Shown: one piece after another, positions 18,501 to 25,485 of the stretch
How the letters are laid out: the number at the start of each line of letters is the position of its first letter
How positions within the stretch are numbered: the stretch's first letter is position 1
From: TMED23 sp964643045
GTDB lineage: Bacteria; Pseudomonadota; Alphaproteobacteria; Rhodospirillales; UBA2165
Direction: 5' to 3'
DNA length: 25,892 nt
Assembly: GCA_964643045.1 (NCBI GenBank)
Contig: CAZXSC010000031.1
Coordinates: 1 to 25,892 of the forward strand
Position numbers and translations under genes: made by a program
Notes under the pieces: generated by a model
Databases searched by the model: none
Seen by the model: only the letters and a program-made list of their open reading frames with translations
What the model was told of the DNA's origin: nothing

Positions 18501-18958
18501 TGGCAGATAAATGGAGTCCGCAAATTGACATGGGTATCCCAGTACTTATTCCTGGTGATTATGTATCGGATTTGGGCGTGCGTCTTTCACTATATAGACG
18601 AATTGCAGCCCTCGATACCCGAGTAGAAATTGATGCATTTGCAGATGAATTGATTGATCGGTTTGGTGTTTTCCCAGACGAAGTTGGAAATTTATTAGAA
18701 ACTGTAGCAATCAAACAAGTTTGCCTGGCCGCAGGCATTGAGAAAGTTGATGCTGGTGAAAAAGGAGCCGTGGTTTCGTTTCGAAATAATGAATTTGTTA
18801 ATCCTTCGGGTTTGGTAGAGTTTATCAATGCACACGCAGGCACGGTCAAACTACGATCTGATCATAAACTTGTTTTCATGCGAATCTGGCAAGATCAAGA
18901 AGCTCGTCTCCATGGCGTTGGCTATTTAATTAATGCTATTTATAAGATAGCTATCTAG
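15506..18958 (+). CDS. mfd: Transcription-repair coupling factor Mfd
   Basis: 1150 residues, full length. Mfd removes RNA polymerase stalled at DNA lesions and recruits UvrA. Domains in order: UvrB-like N-terminal part (about 1-330); the RNA-polymerase-binding Tudor-like domain starting near DLVVHTDHGIGRFEEL (about 475); helicase domain with Walker A GDVGFGKTE (631-639) and DEEQ (732-735), TATPIPRTLQMALTGVRQLSLI; second helicase domain with NIVESGLDLPRVNTIILH and QLRGRIGRS; and the C-terminal UvrA-masking domain (about 1000-1150). No ATG is available: TAA at 15500-15502 closes the frame upstream, leaving TTG at 15506 as the likeliest start, 4 bases after sdhE and without a clear ribosome site. 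Translational coupling to sdhE is therefore probable. Confidence 0.95.
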   Translation: MIKKDKIENISGEVLIGGVPEGYEGIILAQFIKSEKSVVFIARDDRRMAAVKIGLKFFAETVEVIEFPAWDCLPYDRVSPKNDIIASRIDTLTKLIDSEVIQPRIILTTVAALLQRVPAREIFRGSSLNFGTNDYASRDYLLQYLQKNSYARSDNVMEPGEYALRGGIVDLFPPGYEGPFRLDFFGDELDTIRTFDPFSQRTIGECEGFTIKPFNEIIVDEDSIGRFRKTYRAIFGAVSNEDSLYKAVSEGRTVTGVEHWLPLFHDKMETLFDYIPNAITVFDYQAEEAVNSRWDLINDCFNARTEMKARGISGYEITYNPLPVNHLYLPPSEFDASIRDRTKIRFQPFSAPETFPNTIDAGGRPAFDFADARALPDVNIFDALRNHLEDASRAGRMVVIGAVSESSAERLLGILKEHEIPVSTDIENPICLAVLELDSGFMSTGLELITEQDLLGNRLTSPKQRKIRKENFIADTSVLSSGDLVVHTDHGIGRFEELVTLDLTDSGALHDCLQLTYFGGDKLFLPVENVEIISRYGEGNEALRLDKLGGVAWQARKSELKKRIRDMADRLIAVAAARELKKGEIMIPQPSIYGEFCSGFPFTETEDQERAIGDVIDDLASGRPMDRLICGDVGFGKTEVALRAAFVAVMEGKQVAIIVPTTLLARQHFQTFQTRFANFPVKLGQLSRLVPRRESDDTKKGIGTGQIDIVIGTHALLSSEVVFDRLGLLIIDEEQRFGVLHKEKLKAIKSNVHVLTLTATPIPRTLQMALTGVRQLSLITTPPVDRLAVRTFVLPYDPVVVREAIQRETYRGGQIFYVCPRVSDLGHIEEDLKELVPNLRVAKAHGQMQASKLEDIMNAFYDAEFDLLLTTNIVESGLDLPRVNTIILHNSEMFGLSQLYQLRGRIGRSKQRGYAYFTISSNRPLTSSSMKRLEVMQSLDMLGAGFTLASHDLDIRGAGNLLGDEQSGHIKEVGVELYQQMLEEAVAESKTNSNIENKVADKWSPQIDMGIPVLIPGDYVSDLGVRLSLYRRIAALDTRVEIDAFADELIDRFGVFPDEVGNLLETVAIKQVCLAAGIEKVDAGEKGAVVSFRNNEFVNPSGLVEFINAHAGTVKLRSDHKLVFMRIWQDQEARLHGVGYLINAIYKIAI

Positions 18959-19033
18959 TCTATTTAATTTAGAGCTATATGTAGTGATGATATTTTGAGC
19001 TTGGAATGCGCACATGAACGATTGAGTAAAACC

Positions 19034-19567
19034 TCACTTTTTATCTGTATTTTTGAGAATTTCGGTGAGTTTATTGTTGCCTAAGAATTCTTGTCTACCG
19101 TGACCATAAAGTTTTTTACCGTCTACATCAAAAATGAAACTTGTTGGGACCCGCGTGAGTGGCGAGAAATATTTTTCAATATTCTTACTTGCATAAATTA
19201 CACGAATTAGCGGATGAAATTTTTGGACCATATTATACAAGCGGTCTAAATTTTTTTCGCCGCTAAGATGTTCTGTCCAATTTATTGCAATGACGTTAAC
19301 TTTTGACATGCCCTCTCTATTTAAGAATTTACCGAGTTGCACGAACTCGGCATGGCAGGAACCTCACCAACTGGCAAAAAACATTATCAAAAGTGGAGTA
19401 CTATTAAAGGTAGTTTTGACAACCTTTCTACCGAGTATTGGTTTTGCAAGGATTAACTCATTTTTTATTTTCTTTGTTAATTGTAGTGTACTTTTTTGAT
19501 CTGACTTCGCGGAATAAGGTAGAAAAATTAAATTTAGTATTAAAGCTATGGGGAATAATTTTTTCAT
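19034..19567 (-). CDS. Exported thioredoxin-like (TlpA/redoxin-type) selenoprotein, UGA read as selenocysteine
   Basis: 177 residues if the TGA at 19364-19366 is read as Sec68. The same frame runs MKKLFPIALILNLIFLPYSAKS (signal peptide, about 1-22), then LLIMFFASW-U-GSCHAEF, then VNVIAINW, and TRVPTSFIFDVDGKKLYGHG with the cis-Pro (P141) expected opposite the redox centre. In TlpA/ResA-like proteins this site is WCxxC; here the first Cys codon is TGA and the second, Cys71, is intact, giving UxxC. A hairpin of SECIS geometry follows (19330-19352). No other stop or frameshift interrupts the frame; it ends at TGA 19034-19036. An error changing TGC/TGT to TGA, or a real nonsense mutation, is the main alternative. 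It lies 78 bases after the hydroxy-acid dehydrogenase gene on the same strand and is convergent with mfd. Function: probably an envelope thiol/selenol oxidoreductase, partner unknown. Confidence 0.82.
19330..19352 (-). promoter_or_regulatory. Bacterial SECIS-like hairpin
   Basis: The mRNA (minus strand) has CCGAGUU-CGUGC-AACUCGG: a perfect 7-bp stem (window 19332-19338 with 19344-19350), extended by one G-U and one U-A pair to 19330-19352. The five-base apical loop begins exactly 20 bases after the UGA and has G as its second base. This matches what is known of bacterial SECIS elements: inside the coding region, loop roughly 16-37 bases after UGA, small loop with an early G. It is the strongest G+C-containing stem in the gene. 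Confidence 0.75.
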
Positions 19568-19645
19568 TAGTTTTTGTCCAAATTTAGAGGCATTCCAGTG
19601 GGGCGCCCAGACGTTCTACATTTAAACTTGAGATTTGAAGAAAAT

Positions 19646-20812
19646 TTATAATTTGTCAGTTGCATTATTTTTTTCATGCCAGATATATTCTGAATTAAGT
19701 TTGGCTATATTGTCACAACCGATCTGGGCTAGAGTTTTGTCTACTTCGTTCACGAGATTATCGAGTACAAACTCAGCTCCAGGTTCACCAAGTGCCCCAA
19801 GACCAAACATAAATGAACGACCTGAAAAAGTAAATGAAGCCCCTGAAGCGAACGTTTTTACAATATCCCCACCACTTCGGATACCGCTATCCAACATTAC
19901 CGTTATTTTTTCTTTAGCCGCGTCAACGACCCACGGCAATGCCCCGATTGAGGAAGGAGCGCTATCCAATTGTCGCCCCCCATGATTAGAAACTATAACG
20001 CCATCGGCTCCAACACGTATAGCCGCTTCGGTTGACGTAGCCGATAAAATTCCCTTAATTATAAAAGTATGGTCCCAAGAATCACGAATGCGTTTTATTA
20101 AATCTTCGCTCAATCTAGCTGAAACTTGAAGTAGCTGAGCTGCGGTTAGTGATTTCTTAAGCGCAGCATCCTGGACATATGGTACCATATTTTCAAATCG
20201 GGGGATTCCATTGGCCAAAGTAGCGAAAGCCCATTTTGGTTTACGCGCAATATCGAATACGATACCAGGAGTCATTTTAAATGGTAATTTGAAGTTATTT
20301 CGGAGGTCTCGTGGGCGTATTGATGGTTCCGGGATGTCAACGGTCAAAACCAGCACCTTAATTCCAGCTTCTTTAGTGCGCCTAATTAGATCAAACCATA
20401 TCTTATCTTGGCCAGGCACATAAAGCTGAAACCAGGTATGGTCCGGGGCGATTTTTGTAATTTCTTCGATTGAAGACGTGCCTACGGCACTTAAAATATA
20501 AGGTAGATTTCTCTTTTTTGCCATTGTTGCCAAAGTCTTATCGGCATTCGGCCAAATTAGATTTGAGAGACCCATTGGCGAAATTCCAATTGGAGCATCA
20601 TAAGTTTGGCCGAACAAATCCACTTTTTGATTTCTTTTGGTGACTTCGCGCAGGTATTCAGGTTGGAGAATTATTTTTTTAAAATCAAAATCATTACGAA
20701 GGAGATTCGTTTCATTTCCGGCACCTCCGTCAAGATAATCAAATACGACCTTGGGAATACGTCTTGCAGCACGTTGCCTCAGTTCCTCGAGAGAAAAATA
20801 TTTATTTGGCAT
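19646..20812 (-). CDS. FMN-dependent alpha-hydroxy-acid dehydrogenase/oxidase (LldD/glycolate oxidase family)
   Basis: 388 residues, a complete TIM-barrel flavoenzyme that oxidises a 2-hydroxy acid such as L-lactate, glycolate or mandelate. The catalytic set is present: Tyr26 in VFDYLDGGAGNE, Tyr131 in FQLYVPG, Lys253, His277 and Arg280 in VSNHGGRQLD, and the phosphate loop DSGIRSGGDIVKTFASGA with GRSFMFG. Whether it passes electrons to quinone (dehydrogenase) or oxygen (oxidase) cannot be read from sequence, nor can the substrate. No signal peptide is visible. It lies 50 bases after the FrnE-like gene and 78 before the selenoprotein gene, all on the minus strand, so the three may be one transcript. 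The ATG at 20812 has no clear ribosome site. Confidence 0.9.
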   Translation of the reverse strand: MPNKYFSLEELRQRAARRIPKVVFDYLDGGAGNETNLLRNDFDFKKIILQPEYLREVTKRNQKVDLFGQTYDAPIGISPMGLSNLIWPNADKTLATMAKKRNLPYILSAVGTSSIEEITKIAPDHTWFQLYVPGQDKIWFDLIRRTKEAGIKVLVLTVDIPEPSIRPRDLRNNFKLPFKMTPGIVFDIARKPKWAFATLANGIPRFENMVPYVQDAALKKSLTAAQLLQVSARLSEDLIKRIRDSWDHTFIIKGILSATSTEAAIRVGADGVIVSNHGGRQLDSAPSSIGALPWVVDAAKEKITVMLDSGIRSGGDIVKTFASGASFTFSGRSFMFGLGALGEPGAEFVLDNLVNEVDKTLAQIGCDNIAKLNSEYIWHEKNNATDKL

Positions 20813-20862
20813 TATTATTAACCAGAATTGAATATCGAATCATGTCAAATAAATTTATAGTT

Positions 20863-21507
20863 TTACTCAATATCGTCAATTGAATTTTCTCTTGCAATAT
20901 CAATCATTTTATTAAGGATATTCGGTTCATGAGCCCCGGAAATGGAAAAGTTTTGATTGAAAATAAATGCTGGAATACCATTAATATCCAAGCGTTGGGC
21001 GCGTTTGTTCTGTTTTTGAATATCCAAAATATCTTTATTACTAAAAAGATAATTTTTGATCTCTTCACTATTGAGACCTATCTTTGCTCCAATGTCGACA
21101 AGAACAGATCGATCACCAATATCACTTCCAATCAAAAAATAATTTTGATAAATAGCCTCTAGCATTTCTGATCCTCGGTTTTGTCTGGCAGCGAATCTAA
21201 CCATCCTATGAGAGTCAATAGTATTTGGAATACGATTTATACGGGTGAAATCAAACTGTATGTTAACAGTTTTAGCCGAGCGAGTGATGGTTTCGAGTGC
21301 ATGTTCAGGGTTTAGTTTTCTACCAAATTTCTTTTGCAAGTGCTCCATGTAATTTACACCCTCGGATGGAATATCTGGGTTAATTAAGAATGCGTGCCAA
21401 TAAATTTTAAATTGCGCGCTCGGGTGACGATCGAGCACCAGATCAAGTTGTTTTTTTCCAATGAAACACCAGGGGCAACTTGTGTCAAATAAAACATCGA
21501 TACGCAT
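20863..21507 (-). CDS. DsbA-family thioredoxin-fold oxidoreductase, FrnE-like
   Basis: 214 residues. It starts RIDVLFDTSCPWCFIGKKQL, so the redox motif CPWC is at residues 11-14 directly after the first strand, with no signal peptide: a cytosolic DsbA-like protein of the FrnE group. The helical insert contains HRMVRFAARQNRG and the loop NGIPAFIFNQNFSISGA carries the cis-Pro and ends in the family's SGAH. FrnE-type proteins act as disulfide oxidoreductases or isomerases; 2-hydroxychromene-2-carboxylate isomerases share the fold but usually lack CxxC. First gene of the minus-strand set with the hydroxy-acid dehydrogenase and the selenoprotein. Its own active site uses ordinary Cys codons. Confidence 0.87.
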   Translation of the reverse strand: MRIDVLFDTSCPWCFIGKKQLDLVLDRHPSAQFKIYWHAFLINPDIPSEGVNYMEHLQKKFGRKLNPEHALETITRSAKTVNIQFDFTRINRIPNTIDSHRMVRFAARQNRGSEMLEAIYQNYFLIGSDIGDRSVLVDIGAKIGLNSEEIKNYLFSNKDILDIQKQNKRAQRLDINGIPAFIFNQNFSISGAHEPNILNKMIDIARENSIDDIE

Positions 21508-21556
21508 AATGCAGACTAGTTTCGTTTTTTACGGAGTTCAACAGTGATTAAAACAA

Positions 21557-21592
21557 TTCTAGTTTTGTTAAAATATAATAATTAGAACTAGT
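21557..21592. promoter_or_regulatory. Inverted repeat in divergent promoter region
   Basis: CTAGTT (21559-21564) and AACTAG (21586-21591) flank an A+T-only stretch holding a perfect TATAAT (21574-21579), between the divergent FrnE-like and MFS genes. This could be an operator over a promoter; the short arms in A+T-rich DNA make chance quite possible. Confidence 0.25.
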
Positions 21593-21708
21593 ATACGTTT
21601 ATAGTAAAATATAAATTGCCTCACCGAAGCAGGGCTTGTAAAATTCAGCATCTAGTAATTTCTCCCAAAAAAATTACTGAAAACGAGATAATTCATCGAA
21701 AGGTACTA

Positions 21709-22944
21709 ATGTCGAAATTTGGTGGAATTGGCCGCGCATTTCAGAGCCAAAATTATCGTTATTATTGGGCGGGGGGCTTTATCTCCATACTAGGTTTCTG
21801 GTTGAGTAAATTAGCTCTTGGTTTGCTGACCTGGCAGTTAACTCATTCTCCTTCGTGGCTAGGAGTTATTGGGTTCTCTGCTACCTTTCCTGCGGCCTTT
21901 TTTGCTCCTTTCGCTGGTGCGGTCGCCGATCGATATGGACTGAGGAAAGTCGCAATGTTCGCGCTTACTGCATCGGCGGTTAACGCTTTTACTGTGGGAA
22001 TTTTAACATTTCGAGAACAAATAACGATCGAGGTACTAACAATTTTAGTGTTCTTACAAGGAATTACACTTGCGTTTGATTTACCATCGCGCCAAGCTTT
22101 AGTCCATCAAACTGTGCCGAGAAGTGATCTATCATCTGCAATCGCGCTAAATACTACGACATTCCATTTAGGAGCCTTTGTTGGACCAGGTTTGTTCGCG
22201 GTGCTCACCCCTTTTTTTGGGTTATCATTTGCCTTTTTTTTCAATTCATTTTCATTCATTGTCTTTGCTGTCGCTCTGCTAAATTTGAAATTACCTTCAC
22301 TTCAATCACGAAATGAGAATCACCAATCGATTCTTGAAGAGATGATGGATGGCATCAAATATACTTACAATCACCGTGGCATTTTTATCGTATTGGCCCT
22401 GATTGCAGGATGTCATATCTTTATTCGGCCTTATATGGATTTATTGCCAGCTTTTTCTGATTTAGTTTTCAATGCTGGAGAGAATGGCTTTGCCATGCTG
22501 GCTGGTGCATCTGGCCTAGGTTCATTGATAGGCGGTATTTGGCTTGCGATACGGGGCCGGAATGAAGGACTAACACGGTTATTATCCATTGGAATGCTGG
22601 TGTCTGCATTAACAATAATTATTTTTGCTTATACGAGTCTATATTTTTTAGGCCTAATTTGTATGATTTTACTTGGCTTTTCTTTAATTACCGTAGCAGT
22701 CGCGTCTCAAAGTTTGATTCAGAATACTGTTGAACCTATAAAACGGGCTCGGGTTATTAGTTTGAGCACAGGTATAGCTGTTGGCTTTCCAGCTATTGGA
22801 TCTGTAGTTTTGGGAACATTGGGTGACGTTTATGGGATACAGTCCCCAATATTAATAGCTGGTTTGGTATGTTTAATATATTGGCTATTATTATCACGAC
22901 GCTTAATACGCCAATCTAGTTTTGTTGAATCAGGCTCAACATAA
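21709..22944 (+). CDS. MFS exporter (EntS/MFS_3-like)
   Basis: 411 residues, an inner-membrane protein with about 12 hydrophobic segments in two halves. The loop after TM2 has GAVADRYGLRKV, the MFS motif A (G-x3-D-R-x-G-x-R/K). The N-terminus FQSQNYRYYWAGGFISILGFWL and the segment DLPSRQALVHQTVP resemble the enterobactin-exporter/macrolide-efflux type (MFS_3), so efflux is likelier than uptake. The frame is open further upstream to a TTG at 21616, but AAAGG lies 5 bases before the ATG at 21709 and the family N-terminus starts there. It is divergent from the FrnE-like gene and convergent with the DUF2786-like gene (26 bases between stops). The substrate is unknown. Confidence 0.87.
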   Translation: MSKFGGIGRAFQSQNYRYYWAGGFISILGFWLSKLALGLLTWQLTHSPSWLGVIGFSATFPAAFFAPFAGAVADRYGLRKVAMFALTASAVNAFTVGILTFREQITIEVLTILVFLQGITLAFDLPSRQALVHQTVPRSDLSSAIALNTTTFHLGAFVGPGLFAVLTPFFGLSFAFFFNSFSFIVFAVALLNLKLPSLQSRNENHQSILEEMMDGIKYTYNHRGIFIVLALIAGCHIFIRPYMDLLPAFSDLVFNAGENGFAMLAGASGLGSLIGGIWLAIRGRNEGLTRLLSIGMLVSALTIIIFAYTSLYFLGLICMILLGFSLITVAVASQSLIQNTVEPIKRARVISLSTGIAVGFPAIGSVVLGTLGDVYGIQSPILIAGLVCLIYWLLLSRRLIRQSSFVESGST

Positions 22945-22970
22945 ATATTTCGAAATCAGTCCAAGAATTT

Positions 22971-23444
22971 TTATGCTGCGCTTCGTGATTTGAGTTTCAT
23001 AGAAATAATTTTGTAGACATCAATACCTGTAATATCAGATATTTCTTCAAATGAAAGCGATGTTTCTTTTAATAAGATTTTTGCGTGGGTTATTGGGTTA
23101 CGCTTAGATTTACTATTACTTCTTCTGTCGCTAGCCGCCTCTTGTGCGGCTTTTCTGGCATTTTCTGCCCTATCTAAACCTCTCTCCTTGGCCTGATTCA
23201 TTGCGACTTGCCAGCGTTCTTTTTCAGCATCTGCATTTTGTTGAGTTTTCGCCAAGTTAGAGTAATCAGTACGTTCGTTTAGGCGCTGATAGAATTTTCT
23301 GTCATTCATAGATTCTTTTCTATTTGTAACGTCCGGCTGCCAGCGCACTGCCTCATCCAGTGTCATATTGTATTTCTGTGCAATACGCGTTGCAGCAGCT
23401 AGAGCGTTTTCTCGCTCTCCTGGATACTTACTGTCACTCGCCAA
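22971..23444 (-). CDS. Small DUF2786-like protein with C-terminal helix-turn-helix
   Basis: At least 157 residues. The N-terminal part, SKYPGERENALAAATRIAQKYNM, resembles the helical DUF2786 type (elements ahead of an ageing-cell or DNA-linked region), then comes a charged, Gln/Arg-rich middle (about 60-115, coiled-coil-like), and LSFEEISDITGIDVYKIISMKLK at the end looks like a helix-turn-helix. The listed start is a TTG (23442-23444), but the similarity-like frame continues upstream without a stop as TETERNRFRNLLE up to about 23505 with no ATG/GTG. An ATG at 23503 with GAGG just ahead lies in another frame that ends in TAG after 18 codons. So either the start is unusual or there is a one-base frameshift. 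Function not known; DNA binding is inferred. Confidence 0.62.
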   Translation of the reverse strand: MASDSKYPGERENALAAATRIAQKYNMTLDEAVRWQPDVTNRKESMNDRKFYQRLNERTDYSNLAKTQQNADAEKERWQVAMNQAKERGLDRAENARKAAQEAASDRRSNSKSKRNPITHAKILLKETSLSFEEISDITGIDVYKIISMKLKSRSAA

Positions 23445-23640
23445 TTCTAGAAGATTGCGAAAGCGGTTTCGTTCTGTTTCTGTAAAATAACTGCTGATGG
23501 CATACCTCGATTAAAGGAAATATATAAAATATTGTAACAGATTTAATACCGAAAAAGGTTAACATCAACAAGAAAGAACAGAAAATTTTCTTTTTGTGTT
23601 AAATCTGAGAAAATACTATCGAAAATATTTTTTACCTTTT

Positions 23641-24837
23641 CTAAGTTGGTTTCTCAAGTATTCTAACCCATTGTGCCAAGCTTAAGTTCAGGACAGTACC
23701 AATAAACAAAACCCATCCAGCGTGCTCCCAAGTGCCTGTGAAAGTTACAACCCATGCAATAATTGGCGGGCCAAATAGGTTTCCTGCTTGGGATCCTTGG
23801 TAGACAATGCCGTTAGTGGATGCCAGTTGTGCCTTTGATGGGCTATGAAAAGGCATACTGGCCAAGATAGCTGATGGTTGGAGAGCGCCGAAGAACGAAA
23901 AAAATAAAACGAGTCCGAATCGTGAAAAATCAGGAAGAAGCTCTGGAAATATAAATAGAGATGAAACGCCCATTGCTAGAGTTCCGACACTGATGAGTAA
24001 CCAATGGGATATGCCTCGGTGCACAAGCCAGGTTCCAAATAAATTACCAAAAATATTAATAGTAACAGCTATCGCCGCCAGTCCTGCGGCAAAATTTAAG
24101 CTCAATCCCCGTTCTTCAACTGCAAATGTTGGTAACCAGACCATTATTGCCATCCATTGAAACGTATATGTCATAAAACAAATGGAAATTAACCATGGCC
24201 CGGGCCTTGTGGTTGTTTTTTTTATATTAAACCAATAAGGCTCTTTATTGATAGTAGTTCTCGCGTCGATACCTTTGAAGGCGTAACCAGCGAAAATCAG
24301 AAAGAAAATTGTAATAATTCCAGTGATTAGCCACAAAGTACGCCAACCAAATTGTTGTATTATCTCTGGTGCAGCCACCATGGCTATTGCCATACCCAAC
24401 GGCGTTACACTGGCCCAGAGGCTGACAGCGAGGGACCGATTTTTTTTGTTAGCGAGCTCCGCAACTAAGGCGGGCATCACCGCCATCGTTCCGATGTATC
24501 CAGCACCTTCAATAAGGCGAGATAAAAGTAATACGGCGGTCGAATTAGCATATGCTCCGAGGATTGAGCCGAGTGATATAACGGCTAAGGAAGAGACAAT
24601 GATTTTAACCCGACCAACTTGATCGGCGAACATTCCAACCATCATTCCTGTGACTGAACCCATTACCATGAAAATAGATACTACCCAGCCCGCCATCACT
24701 AAACTAAGTGTTAAATCAACACGCAAAGTTGGAATAGCCGGGGGAGTTTTTCCTACGTAGCTAGCGACAGAAACTCCAATTGCTAGGGCTAAAATAATGT
24801 GGGCCCATCTTGAATCTTTTTTGAAATCTTTTTTCAT
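23641..24837 (-). CDS. MFS transporter
   Basis: 398 residues, an inner-membrane protein with 12 predicted segments. GMFADQVGRVKIIV after TM2 is MFS motif A, and LLLSRLIEGAGYIGTMAVMPALVAE follows in TM4-5 (motif B-like, with the conserved Arg). The second half repeats the pattern around FAAGLAAIAVTINIFGNLFGTWLVHRG. It has the style of the cyanate/nitrate-type or general organic-anion subfamilies, but I cannot name a substrate. It reads toward the DUF2786-like gene on the same strand with about 130 bases between. The start ATG is followed by a Lys-rich cytoplasmic tail; there is no strong ribosome site. Confidence 0.85.
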   Translation of the reverse strand: MKKDFKKDSRWAHIILALAIGVSVASYVGKTPPAIPTLRVDLTLSLVMAGWVVSIFMVMGSVTGMMVGMFADQVGRVKIIVSSLAVISLGSILGAYANSTAVLLLSRLIEGAGYIGTMAVMPALVAELANKKNRSLAVSLWASVTPLGMAIAMVAAPEIIQQFGWRTLWLITGIITIFFLIFAGYAFKGIDARTTINKEPYWFNIKKTTTRPGPWLISICFMTYTFQWMAIMVWLPTFAVEERGLSLNFAAGLAAIAVTINIFGNLFGTWLVHRGISHWLLISVGTLAMGVSSLFIFPELLPDFSRFGLVLFFSFFGALQPSAILASMPFHSPSKAQLASTNGIVYQGSQAGNLFGPPIIAWVVTFTGTWEHAGWVLFIGTVLNLSLAQWVRILEKPT

Positions 24838-25037
24838 TTCAAATTTCTAGGTGGAGTGAGTATCACAAAAACCTTTCTTTAAAAGGCAGTAACTTACAGA
24901 GTAGTATCTCACAGCTAAGGATTACAGCAGAAAAAAGAGAGGTATAGAAATTAAATAATGGATTAGCACTTTGTCGAGAACAGAATAATTAAACTTATTT
25001 TCTAATCGTCAAATCTATCTGTTCGGCCGTCATTTAA
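24838..25037. other. Noncoding gap, 200 bases
   Basis: No ORF, RNA gene or convincing terminator seen. CCTTT-ctttA-AAAGG (about 24871-24885) is a weak 5-bp hairpin. It should hold the minus-strand promoter of the MFS gene, which I cannot place. Confidence 0.4.
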
Positions 25038-25223
25038 CTATGCTGTTAGTTGGTCATCATCGTACGGGTGATGGCCGTTTACTCGCGCTTCCTCCTGTAG
25101 GTTCATTATTTTTATCAAAGCTTCTTCTTCGGTTCGGCATACGCAAACTAAGCCTGTGCCCCCGCCAGTATCGAATATAGCCCATTCATCACTTGAATCT
25201 TGATATTGTATCGAATAACGCAT
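25038..25223 (-). CDS. Hypothetical 61-residue acidic protein
   Basis: Starts MRYSIQYQDSSDEWAIFDT and ends HHPYDDDQLTA. GGAGG lies 5 bases before the ATG at 25221-25223, one of the best ribosome sites in the window, so translation is very likely; an upstream ATG at 25235 lacks such a site. There is no signal peptide or membrane segment. A short beta-rich start, then VCVCRTEEEALIKIMNLQEEA, is a strand plus helix pattern like small stand-alone domains that modify or sense. Not recognised. Alone on the minus strand between the MFS gene and the molybdenum-hydroxylase gene. Confidence 0.7.
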   Translation of the reverse strand: MRYSIQYQDSSDEWAIFDTGGGTGLVCVCRTEEEALIKIMNLQEEARVNGHHPYDDDQLTA

Positions 25224-25240
25224 GCTTTCCTCCAATTTAT

Positions 25241-25250
25241 ATAGGCCTAT
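25241..25250. promoter_or_regulatory. ATAGGCCTAT palindrome, possible operator
   Basis: A perfect 10-bp palindrome 17 bases upstream of the small-protein start, followed by a second ATAGGC half-site at about 25256-25261. It could be a repressor site over the minus-strand promoter; short enough to arise by chance. Confidence 0.25.
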
Positions 25251-25392
25251 CTAAAATAGGCTAATAATAGTTACGATTAGGTAAATCAGATCGCTAAACT
25301 AATGGTTATCCGGGGACTTAATTAACTTTAGGCTCGGAGCAGTTTGCAACGAATAATTCAGTCAGAGAGGTTTCTACCCACAAAAAGAGTTA

Positions 25393-25421
25393 TTATTGAG
25401 GATGTTGTCGTTTGATATAAT
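25393..25421 (+). promoter_or_regulatory. Candidate promoter for the molybdenum-hydroxylase gene
   Basis: A perfect TATAAT (25416-25421) with TTATTG 17 bases upstream (25393-25398), 64 bases before the start codon. The -10 box is good, the -35 poor. Confidence 0.33.
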
Positions 25422-25485
25422 GTTGTTGGTATTAAAAATTAAGAAAAGATAGAATGACGGAAGATACTGAAATTTAGGAAATTCT

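Noticed and set aside
19034..19036. The terminal TGA of the selenoprotein gene as a second Sec codon; the frame stays open for some way beyond it.
   Set aside because: The fold is complete at NTDKK, no Cys is expected there, and no stem-loop of SECIS geometry follows.
19034..19342. A separate 102-residue gene starting within the thioredoxin-like region.
   Set aside because: It is the same frame as the upstream signal-peptide part, lacks half of the fold, and its start is the GTG of the EFVQL segment without a ribosome site.
19599..19609. G+C-rich TGGG-GCG-CCCA patch between the selenoprotein and hydroxy-acid dehydrogenase genes as a terminator.
   Set aside because: Four-base stem and no following U tract in either direction.
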